From the NCBI GenBank assembly GCA_021904315.1, contig CM038920.1, forward strand, positions 4,464,001 to 4,528,000: a stretch of DNA of 64,000 nt. Reading direction: 5' to 3'. Under the pieces are notes generated by a model. That model was not told where the DNA came from. It ran no database searches and saw nothing but the letters and a program-made list of their open reading frames with translations. Of the stretch, positions 35,351-45,370 are shown piece by piece. The translations under genes were made by a program, and so were the position numbers. Position 1 is the stretch's first letter. Each line of letters opens with the position of its first letter. The stretch is from Sphagnum magellanicum. Its lineage: Eukaryota; Streptophyta; Sphagnopsida; Sphagnales; Sphagnaceae.

Positions 35351-38300
35351 GTCATTTTCACTATTTTGTGTTTGTGAGGGAAAATCTATCTATGCTAGCT
35401 AGGCTTACTTACTACCATTGTAGTCAAAAACTTCCCAAGAAAAAGCCTAACTGAGTTAATTCCAGGTTCCAAAATTTGGACAATTTTTTTTTTAATAAAT
35501 TTGAAATTTCTTTTTTTTTTCATGATCTAATTTTTTGTACAATAATATTGTCATATGAGTGTGAAATTATTCATATTTGTATAGCCTGCCATAATTACGA
35601 TGGTTTTCAACCCTCAGATTCATATTTCCACCAAAATTTGTTTCCCTAGTTTAAAGATTGTAAATTAATGACAAACTATAAAGTATTTAATTAGTGTATT
35701 TACTTTTTACATCTCACCATCTGGATTGCAAGTTTAACCACTTCATGAAAGACCTAAAAACAAAGGAAATTGTAGTAGTAGTAGTCCTTTAATAAAGTTC
35801 AACAGGTTTACATGAGAAAAGGAAAGGCATGGTCCCCAGAGGGGCCAGGTTAGATGCCATTGAAGAATATATGTTGTCAACTTGGAGAGTGAGAGAAACA
35901 CATCAAGAGGCAAGCCATCCATCCCATAAGAACATTGGATCACCACCGACCATAAATATCAACATACTACAAGAAAGATCTCATTAACTTAAAGGATACG
36001 CAATTCAACAATTTATTATTATTGTTATATACATGACAATAAAAGTTTCAATTAAAAACTCATATCCAATTTTAGCAATACTTTATTCTTCAAATGTTTG
36101 TCTTCTTTCATCTTTAACCATTTGTGATTTCCATTTTTTAAATCGTTTTTATTTGGGCATGTATGATAGATTCACAAGTTCATTGTTCATTCCCTTCCAT
36201 TTCATGTCTCTAGAGGTATTATTAATTCACACCCACTTGCATGCTTATTTGGTTCATGAACAAATTGAGATGCAAACATGTAAGTGGTCTTTATGGTAGT
36301 ATTGCATGATATTTGACAATTGGATTGTAACCCGATGTGCCATTGTGAGTGTAATAAATGCATACAAGAAATTGGGTTTTTCTTCCCAAAATTGAGTGCA
36401 TATCTTATATATAATTTAATGATTTTTCTTGTCTTGTTAATTTGTTACATTGCGTCCTAGAATTAAAGCTCTATCAAGTGTGGCAATCCCAAATACGCTT
36501 AAGTAATTTGATATTGATTGATACATGATATTCAAATTTGAATTATATTATTGCTTGAGAATTGTATCAAACAACTCTTGTTGACATAGGTTAAATGCAC
36601 AATTGTGTGTGAATAAAAGCTATGCTTTTGACTTATGATAGATAACCTTACGATTGGAAAAAGCAATGTCCACAACACACACATATAGATATTAAGGGCA
36701 CACATGCAAACAAATGTTATGCATTTCCACCAACTTAAATGTGAAGATGATCAATAGAATTTTAGAGAGTATGAAACTTACATCATGATTGAATGAGAAC
36801 AACAATCACAAATAAACACAAAGTACCAAAAACATGGTAAAAATTTTATGTCCTTTTTTCAAAACTCTAAAAAGTCAAGAGTCACAACATATGTAATATG
36901 TAGATTTGTAACAATTTTTGTGCAAGTGCGGGTAAGATGTAAGTGGGTCTCTACCATAGGTAAAAAAATTAGGTAAGGAATGTAAGTGGTTAATACATAG
37001 TAAGTATATAAGTAGCTAAGGCATTGAGTGGCTACTAGGTAGGTAGATGCATGTGGATGGTCAGTAAATAGTCAACCGTAGTATCACTGTGGTTAGTTAT
37101 GTTTCATAAGTGTTTCCTATCCACACACCATCCATCCTATAAATATAATAATAGGGTTTTTTTTGGTGATCTTTAAGCTCTGAACTGTAGCCAGTCTATA
37201 TATATGCAGTACTCTCTATGGGTGGATCTGGGGAGATATACATACACAAACCTTCATTTATTATATAGAAATGTATGCAGTTTGGGGAAAATGTCAAACA
37301 AAATAAAGGGACATGAGAGATAAGGAAGATTATTCTTGCAAATGGGGGATGGTATAAGGGGTTTTTCTGCAAGTTGGGCACTTTGTTCTTGGTGCCCTTT
37401 TGCAATATTGGATTTATCCTGGAATTTGTGATGACAATTTCAAAATGATGGGATAAAATTGGGGTGAAGTGTGCATAAACTTTCACTGAGGTATCAAAAG
37501 CCAAAAATAGGGCCTTATCATATGGTGGGTGTTTTATTGAGGCAAAAACATTAATCAATCTTTTACTCAATTGATCATGATTAAGTGAATGATTTGTTAC
37601 CTATCATCTTGGTAATATTTGAACACTTTTGTTAGCAAAGGTTACATATATTTGAATGCAATGGTTTATTTATTCTTTAGGGTGTAGAAGTGGTATAAAT
37701 GCATTTGCATATTGGTATGTAACTGGTTCATCCAGTTTGTTTCATTGTAAATGGATGCAAGGTCAAGCATGCATGCTGAGGAAATGGATGGATTAAATGT
37801 TCAAATGCCCGAGTTTTCAATTTGATCTTTCGTAAGTGTATTTATTGACCATATGTTGACGCTTTGGTTATTTTTCTCTTGCAAAAAAAAATTAAGCATT
37901 CATTTACACAATAAAGTGCTTCTTTTCATCCCTCTTGTCCAACTTCTGAATCCTACAACATGGCTACATTACATGCTTACCATAATCTACTAATCTCTAA
38001 CCTAACATATATTTTCTATTGATGCATCAAACACAATTTATCATTCCACAATTATTGACATCTTTCTTTCATAGAAAAAGTTGGAAATTTCATTTGTGTG
38101 ACGACCATTATGATTGGTTGTATTCCTTGATACGGTTTTTGATCCATTTTGGAATGCTAACACAAATTTCCCAAACAAAAATCTAACATTTTTTTCCACT
38201 TTTGAAAATCTTGCTGAAAAACATAGGGCTTAAAGGTCAGCACACATATCATAGGAACCTCAGCTACCATCCATTGTGTCAGACAGTTAGTTTCTTTTAT

Positions 38301-39364
38301 AGAGAAAAAAAGAGGCAAATTAGTACTACCTCAATTGTCAACTCTCTTTGCCTAGTTGTCCAGGGACCACCTTACATATTACTTATATACGAGTGCGAGT
38401 GTGGCATGTGCCATTGAGCACACATATTGTAATATATTTAATCAGTTTTGAAAGGGAAAATGGTACACCTTCCTTGACCCTAAGTTTGAAAGCTGGTTTT
38501 TTTTTATTAAAAATCAAATTATGATTTTTTTATTGAATTTCCAACAAACAAAATTGCTCAAATGGTCAGCAAGTCGTGCACCTTAGACCTACCACATTCA
38601 GAAACCACCTCTCTGCGCCCTCTTACTACTCATTGATTGAGTGCTTTCCAACAGTACCAAGATTGTGGCAATGGATTTGGAGATGTCAACATGACAAAAC
38701 AAAAACAAATGAAACCAAAACAAACATATACCACCTTCCTTAATAGTAAGATTGGGTAGCCAGATTTTGAAGTACTAGAGAGTGCACCCCATAGGCTGCA
38801 CTCTGCTTCCTAGTGAGTCCCTAGATGGAGGCCGGGTAGGTCGAGCCCTATGGATGAACTAGGTGGTGGCAGAATGTGCCCTATGGGTATGAAGGACCAT
38901 ATGTAGGTAGCAAAATGGAAAAAAGTCTTCAGTTGTGTAGGTAAGTAAGAAATGATCGCATCAACTGTCACTGCCAATCCTGCTACTGAATTGGAGGAAA
39001 CTTTGTAAAGCCTTGCGTGCACAGGTCATTGTGATTTTTGAATGTGCTGCTGCGCTTGCAAGGTATTTCTCATCTCTTCCACACATCACAACCAGTGCAC
39101 CTCTGTCATTGGCCAATTACAATTGTAGTCAAATTGTGGCAGACAACACCTTTTAAGGTTTCAATCTCCTATTATATTATTTTATTGGTGATGTCCTCCT
39201 GGTTGAATTGTGATAGACGATGTCTATTTAGTTTATGATCTTTTATTTTATTAGTATATTAGTGGTGTCCTGATTGTTATTTTCATTTGTGACTTGTGGT
39301 TTCAAGCTTTTATTTGCCTTGGGTTCCCACCCCTGGCTTTTTATATACAGGGTTTTCCTTCTTT
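35351..39364. other. AT-rich spacer without a supported gene
   Basis: Nothing coding was supported on either strand. A GTAGGTAG-type tetranucleotide patch occurs near 36950-37050, like those at 29490-29590 and 44970-45250. A moderately GC-rich patch at 38760-39020 has no recognisable content. Confidence 0.5.
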
Positions 39365-39460
39365 GCAATGGGCTTTACTTGATTCAAGTTCAGGCCTGTG
39401 CTTTTGGATCCACCTTGTACAAGCCTTTATTTTGGTAAAGCCCATTGCCTCGGGCTTTAC
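39365..39460. repeat. Inverted GGGCTTTAC repeats forming hairpins
   Basis: GCAATGGGCTTTAC (39365-39378) is the perfect reverse complement of GTAAAGCCCATTGC (39435-39448), 56 bp apart. A third inverted copy, GGGCTTTACC (39451-39460), pairs with GGTAAAGCCC (39434-39443), so two alternative hairpins compete. It lies directly left of the large foldback element. Confidence 0.75.
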
Positions 39461-39468
39461 CCTACATT

Positions 39469-40278
39469 AAACAAGGGGCATGTCACACTGTGGCCTTGCA
39501 GGCATCTCAAGGCAAAAGAAGACTTACGAAAACACATATATTTCACCATGCAAAAATATAATCTTCTAAAAGAAACCAAAACCCTTCAAGATATCATAAC
39601 TCTATAACTAATCTCAAGTTTCAACACAAGTCAAAATATCGTCTTTCTAAAATTCTCATATAATAATAGACCTATTGTCACCTAGGGGCCAAAATCCATT
39701 AAGCTGGTACACTCTATAGTGAATCTAAACACAATATCCTTGCCTTGGTGGGGAAGGCCAAAAATACATGCCAAGAATGCTCAAAACATTGAGCAGATTA
39801 AAGGAGGTTGTCTAAGGTTAAATTTAAGGTTTCTTGGGTTAAATATAGCCTCTAAGAGGCCGCACCCAAGCACACTTAGTTACTAGTGTGGGTGCTGCTG
39901 GTTGACTCTGTCCTGTTTAAATTGCAAGGAGGTAGGTACTCGTTGTAGGTGCTGATTCACTGTGGCCATATCCATCAATTAAAGAAGCCTGTAGTTTGTT
40001 GGCATTGCCTTGGTAGGCAAGGATTTTGTAGTTTAATGGATTTTGGCCCCTAGGTAGTAGTAGATCTATTTTTATACGAGGATTTTTTGGCTTGTGTTGA
40101 AACGTGAGATTAATTATAGAGTTATGGTATCTTAAAGGAATTTGTGTTTCTTTTAGAGGAGTTTTTGAAGATTATATTTTTTCATGGTGAAATATTTGAA
40201 CTTCCATAATTCTTCTTTTGCCTTAAATGTACTTTTTAATGTAAATGGCAAGGCCATAATGTGACACACCCCTTGTTT
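39469..40278. mobile_element. Foldback element with arms of about 240 bp
   Basis: The left arm (39469-39702) and right arm (40033-40278) are imperfect reverse complements along their whole length. Matched pieces include AAACAAGGGG with CCCCTTGTTT at the outer ends, AAGGCAAAAGAAG with CTTCTTTTGCCTT, and CATAACTCTATAA with TTATAGAGTTATG. GTTTCAACACAAG pairs with CTTGTGTTGAAAC, and CCTAGGGGCCAAAATCC with its complement at the inner ends. The 330-bp centre has no coding sequence. The form is that of a non-autonomous foldback or MULE-like element. No target duplication was recognised, so mobility is inference, and an inverted duplication is the alternative. Confidence 0.7.
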
Positions 40279-41070
40279 GTTTTGTTTTGTTTGTCACGGT
40301 GATATCATGCAAACAACAATGATTCCCACTATGATCTTTGTATTGTTGGAAAGTCGCTGTGAGGAGCATTTTATGGAAGTGATTTCATAACCAAGGTACA
40401 TGAAGTATTAAAATTTGAGTGATTTTTGTCATTTAAAATTCAATAAAAAATCAACCACAATCAAAGCATTGAAATGTTTAGGGGAAATTGGAATGTGTTA
40501 TTGGTATTGTTGGAAATCCCTTTCATGAATAGGATTTTATGAAAGTGATTTCATAATATTCAGACATAATGTGCGTGAACTATTAAATCTTGAGTTATTT
40601 CTATCACTGAAAATTCAAAAAAATCAAAACTAAATTGTTTACAGTTCTTCTTCAACCTTGGGCCAATGGCACAAAGCCACACCAAGTACCTATTTACAAG
40701 GGAGGGCTAACCAAAGGAACCCCCCTCTCCCCCCCCAAACAAAATGCAAAAAACAACCGTTTGAGGGACAGACAAGAGGAGGTAGGTAGCCATTCCAATT
40801 TTGGACTTGTTGCCAATTGGGCGAGCCAGCAGCCTCCTAGTGTATATAAGAGATTGGTAATAAGGAGGAGAAAGGAGAGTGTTTTACCCCCTTTTTTTAA
40901 GGGGTTGCAACGGCTACTTTGGGTTTGGTGGGGCCCTATGGGGGGGAAGGGGGGTTCCTCACTCCTCACTTTTAAAAAAGTATAATACTCTTATAAGAGT
41001 GTAAGCTTGACTTTGGGCTTTTGGTGTGCTTGTTGCTTTTGGTGACGGTGGTGATGTTGGTAGCCATCAT
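40279..41070. other. Dispersed-repeat traces and a GC-rich patch
   Basis: Two similar segments (about 40345-40450 and 40500-40620) share ATTGTTGGAAA, TTTTATG(A/G)AAGTGATTTCATAA and a Cys-free AT-rich tail; relatives lie near 5740 and 10495. A GC-rich patch at 40660-40970 with TGTATATAAGAG near 40839 has no recognised protein despite a 116-codon frame. ACTCTTATAAGAGT at 40987-41000 is a 14-bp palindrome. Confidence 0.45.
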
Positions 41071-41092
41071 TGTGTGTGTGTGTGTGTGTGTG
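41071..41092. repeat. (TG)n microsatellite
   Basis: Eleven TG dinucleotides in a row. Confidence 0.95.
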
Positions 41093-41132
41093 GGCCATCT
41101 AGAATTTCAAGATTAACACTAAGTGTAAGTTC

Positions 41133-41191
41133 TTTCTCTCTCTATATATATAGATTTAAGGTTTAAGGTTCTATATATATAGAGAGAGAAA
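41133..41191. repeat. Perfect 21-bp inverted repeat (CT/AT rich)
   Basis: The arm TTTCTCTCTCTATATATATA plus G (41133-41153) is the exact reverse complement of 41171-41191, with a 17-base spacer. It probably derives from paired microsatellites. Confidence 0.9.
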
Positions 41192-41363
41192 AAGACGTGA
41201 AGATTTGAAACCTGGGAACTCTTTGTTTTGTTTAAATTTGGCTATTGCCTCTATGGTTTCATGTCAACAAGATGAGCCAATTCGAATTGGAGTTTGGGGT
41301 TTTTTTTAGCCTTGTTGGAAAAATCAGCCTTTGTTCCCAAATTATGTGAAAAGCTAATGTGAA

Positions 41364-41458
41364 ATTAGTGGGACCCAAAGGGCAATTGTAATCTCCAATT
41401 AGCTAATTGTTCACAATGGAGCAATGGAGGCTACAATTGCCCTTTGGGTCCCACTAAT
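41364..41458. repeat. 95-bp hairpin with a 27-bp perfect stem
   Basis: The arm 41364-41390 (beginning ATTAGTGGGACCCAAAGGGC) is the exact reverse complement of 41432-41458, with a 41-base loop. Length and stem resemble a short MITE or a small-RNA precursor. There is no flanking coding sequence. Confidence 0.85.
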
Positions 41459-41585
41459 CGGAGGGGAAAACTATAACGATCAAAAGTTTCAAATAAAGCT
41501 TAAAAATTATGGGCTTACATGTTGGAATCTTTTGAAATCATTGTAGGGGCCGCATTTGGACTCATTCATACATTTTGAAGTGAAC

Positions 41586-41611
41586 TATATATATATATAT
41601 ATATATATATA
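41586..41611. repeat. (AT)n microsatellite
   Basis: An uninterrupted TA/AT run. Confidence 0.95.
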
Positions 41612-43194
41612 GACCTTATATCCATTGTTCACACCTAATCAATGGATAGGTATTAGCATTTTTAATCACAATTGATGCCTGTGAAACAACACATTGGGTA
41701 ACCAATGAACATAGTTGGCATGCCTTATTCTAATGGGATTTTTCTCCGGTCATAGTTCCAAATTGTTTTTCATCTTCCCTTTGATTAGGTAATTTTCAAA
41801 CCTATGAAAATGGTTAGCTTCAAGATGGTTTAGGTCTTTCCTTATCACATGGTTGGGATTGATAATACACTAAAAGAGAATTAGAGATTGAATGACCAAA
41901 ACATATTTTAATTTTACATTCAGGGTTTTTAATGGTTGGTATTGTTGGTTTATGTTTTAAATCACTGTCTCCAAGCAAAAGTTATTATATTTTATCTCAA
42001 TATTTTACATGTTGAACCTAACAACATGAATTCTACCTCATTATGAAACATCACCCTCATTGGAACAAACAAATATGGAAAGATAGGAACAACCAATCAA
42101 AATTGTTTTTGTTATTTATCAAATGTTCATGATCTAAAGGTGGATTTTTTTTTTTTATAGACATTTTTTTGTTAAAATATTTTTATTAATTTTGAAATAT
42201 TATTTTTTAATTTTCTCTTGGACCCAAGTGTCATTATTTAACTCTAAGATACATAGACGCATGGTGTGGGTGCACTACATGGTGCATCAAACCAATTTGG
42301 TAGTGTAAAAGATGAATCAAGTCCTTTTAAAGGTGTCTGTTGGCCCCTAAGAGCCTATTTGAAACCTTAGTTAGAAATTGGATCCAATGTACTCATCCAT
42401 GAATGAGATTACAAATCCACTTGTTGGATTCAAAATTTACATGCCTACTTTAAAATCTTTTGTAAAAAACTTACCCAAAATCAAATAAAGGTTGATGAGA
42501 TAACAAAATTAGATTAAGCTCATTGGGTAAGTGTTGCCCAAGGTTTAATTTGAAACTTCAATACCTCCTAAAACACTTTTGACACAACATTAATGTATGC
42601 ATCTTAATATGACATTCACAATGATTAAATGGCATGCATAAATAGGTCTACCTACTTACCTACCTATTTAAATATTTATATAAATTCATTTTGGTCAAAT
42701 TTTTTTTTAATTTTCATGAATTTTGCCCAAATTATGCCATGTCAAAGGTTGCCAAGCCTCCTACAAAGGAAAGAGAGTTGACTAAACATTTAGGCTATTG
42801 GTGGGAATTTCACCTACATCAATTTTTCAATTATTGTTCACCTAACACAATTTTATTTATTTATTATTCTTATTTTTTTGTGTTAGGGGATTAACAACTT
42901 CTTTGTCACAAGAATGATTTATTGGCACTTTGGCCAAGTATCCTGCAAAAATACTTCCAAAAGCTAAAAAAATTAAAAGAATTGCCATTAAAACAGGCAC
43001 ATCATGACATTGTAAGATGTCTTGTTTGAATGAATTTGTTGGTGCTAAAAAAGTTTTTAAAAGTAAATGAAAATAATGATAAGAAGAAAAAAAAAACATA
43101 GACATTTCCCAACCAAAAAAAAAACTTATCACTAATTGTATATTTAGTATAAACAAGCTCTAAAATAACATTTCAAAAATAAATTATAGTACAA
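41612..43194. other. AT-rich spacer without a supported gene
   Basis: No coding sequence, RNA gene or complete mobile element could be supported here. Confidence 0.5.
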
Positions 43195-43745
43195 AAAAGG
43201 AGATAAGTAGTTAGGTCCCAAGTAAATACATAGGTACATAGGTTTGTAAACTTACCAATCAACCTACCTATGGTTATGTACAACCTACCTAGCTACTAAA
43301 ATAAATATTTTTATTTATTTATTTAGTCCAAAATACAATTAATATGCCATGTGATACATTTTTTTTGTGCCACATGTGCCAATTTCAAACCATCATTAAT
43401 AATCATAATGGATGGTGAAGATCAATATTTTGAAAAGAAAATCATTTTTATGTCAAAAAAATTTCATAGTTCCACATGTCAAATTTTAATAGATGGATGA
43501 TAATCAATGGCATCAATATGACATCATGGGTGCAATTATAATGGAGTTGCATAGTAGTTGAAAATGAGTTGTTTTGATTGAGTTGCAATGAGTTACACTG
43601 TATATACGATGAGTTGTAACTTTGCAATTCATGCAACTTGTCTGTTAGCATTCATGGTGTATAAATACAATGAGTTGCAAGTGTCTTTTGCAATTCAAAA
43701 ATTGAATTGCAAGGCTAGTTGCAAAACACCCTTTTTTTCATAGTG
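43195..43745 (-). mobile_element. CACTA-like element, right part (copy 2)
   Basis: Similar to 29505-30049 throughout, including CTACCTATGGTTATGTA, GCTACTAAAATAAATATTT, AATCATAATGGATG and TGACATCATGGGTG. It ends CCCTTTTTTTCATAGTG at 43745. No left terminus could be found, so only the right part is called. It abuts the decamer array exactly at its end. Confidence 0.55.
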
Positions 43746-44720
43746 GGTAAACTAGGTTATATTTGGCTGTACTAGATTACATTTGGTTAAACTAGGCTAT
43801 ATTAAACTAAATTTGGCTAAAGTAGGTTATTTATGATAAACTTGGTTATACTAAATTAAACTTGGCAAAAATAATTTATTTAAGTTAAATTTGTTTAAAC
43901 TAAGTTATATTTGGTAGTACTTGGTTATATTAAATTAAATTTGATTAAAATATGTTATTTAAAATAAAGTCGGTTATATTACACCAATTTTGGCAAAAGT
44001 AATATATTTAGGTTAAATTTGGCTATATTAGGCTATACTTGGATAAATTAGGTTATATCAAGTTATACTAAGCTATATTAGTTGAAACTTGGCAAATGTA
44101 CATGTTATTTATTTTAAATTTGGTTATGTTAGGCTAAATTTGGCAAAAAAGTGGGTTATTTAAGTTAAACTTGGTTAAAATAAATTACTTAGATTAAACT
44201 TGATTATATTAAGCTGAACTTGGCAAAACCTAATTAAAATTGGTTAAATTAGGCTATGTTTGGCTAAATTAGGGTTTTTGAAGTAAATTGGATTAAACGT
44301 GGCAAATTTTGATAAAATTAAGATATTTAGGAAAAAAATTAAAATTAAAATTATTTTTAAAAATTGGTAAAATCTGGATACTTAAGCTAATGTAATCAAA
44401 ACTTGGTTAAATTTGGTTGATTCAAGACATTTAGGTTTTAATATGTTAATTTAGTTTATTACGGTTAAATTTGGTTGGATTGGATTACTTTAAAAAAATT
44501 AGGGCAAGATTAAGTTATTTGCTAAATTAAGTTAAGCAAAAATACATAAACCAAACGAGGCCACTTAAATTAAACTTATAAACTAAATTTAATGGAATTT
44601 AATCTTAGAAGTTAAATTGAAAACATTAAACCTAGAGGTTTAAATTCAATCAAATAAAATCTAGAGGTTAAGGTAGGTTAAATCAAAATCAAACCTAGGT
44701 TAAATGTAGGCCAATTTGTA
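43746..44720 (+). repeat. Degenerate decamer array (about 975 bp)
   Basis: The sequence steps in near-10-bp units such as GGTAAACTAG, GTTATATTTG, GCTGTACTAG, ATTACATTTG and GTTAAACTAG. These drift to TTAAACTTGG, TTATATTAGG and GGCAAAAGTA variants, with larger similar blocks some 50-70 bp long. It decays gradually after 44300. No stable open frame exists. The array begins at the CACTA-like end at 43745. Confidence 0.8.
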
Positions 44721-44739
44721 CTAAACTTAAGTACATTTT

Positions 44740-44965
44740 CATATGTTTTTAAATTTTTTATAGTTTGTCAAACAATGTCAATTATATTCAACATGATTAT
44801 TAATTGAGAGATGTAATTTATAATCATATAATTACCTATAGTCATATTTATAGTCATGTAGTTTTAATAATGGTTGTAATCAAACGTTCAAATATGACTA
44901 CATGACTATACTTGGACAATAATCACAAGTTGTCATAGTCATGAAAACTATGTTTTGGCGTAGTG
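44740..44965 (-). mobile_element. CACTA-like terminus with subterminal repeats
   Basis: The right end reads GTTTTGGCGTAGTG at 44965, which on the minus strand is CACTACGCCAAAACATAG, a classic CACTA terminus. The adjoining 200 bp repeat TAGTCAT and CATGACTAT-type words in both orientations (near 44850, 44860, 44893, 44937), as CACTA subterminal regions do. The partner terminus was not found in the window. Confidence 0.55.
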
Positions 44966-45250
44966 CTACCTATGAAATAAGTAGTACGTATGCACTTACT
45001 ACTAGTCACCTACCTACTTACATATTAGAGAAATAGTACATATGTACCTATTACTAAACACCTACCTACCTACTAGATAGGTAATACATACATACCTACT
45101 TATTACCTAGGTACTTACTTATTTCCTACCCATTATTACCTTTAAGTATTACTTATTACCTACCAAGCTAGGTACCTATTAGGTTACCCGGTAGGTTTTA
45201 AGTTGTTAGGTAAATACCTAGATACCTAATTTATAAAGTAGGTTTGAAAA
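44966..45250. repeat. ACCT/AGGT tetranucleotide-rich block
   Basis: Runs of CTACCTACCTAC, TAGGTA and TACCTA variants in both orientations make an imperfect self-complementary block. Related patches lie at 29485-29590, 43200-43300 and 47820-47945, each beside or inside a CACTA-like copy. Confidence 0.65.
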
Positions 45251-45289
45251 AATGTTTATAACAATATGGTGACAATTTTTGTCATGTAA

Positions 45290-45370
45290 AAATCATGTGG
45301 TGCAATGGTTATGTGGAGGTTAACGACTTCCCTTCAATGTGTAGGTGAAGGGTTCAAGTTTTCACACTTG
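45290..45370 (+). mobile_element. Possible tRNA-derived SINE head
   Basis: A box A-like TGGTGCAATGG (45298-45308) and a box B-like GGGTTCAAGTT (45350-45360) lie about 52 bp apart in the right order for an internal RNA polymerase III promoter. No 3' tail or target duplication was identified. Confidence 0.3.

Noticed and set aside
44966-45250. CRISPR-like or phage-like direct repeat array
   Set aside because: This is plant nuclear DNA and the units are simple tetranucleotides in both orientations without spacers.
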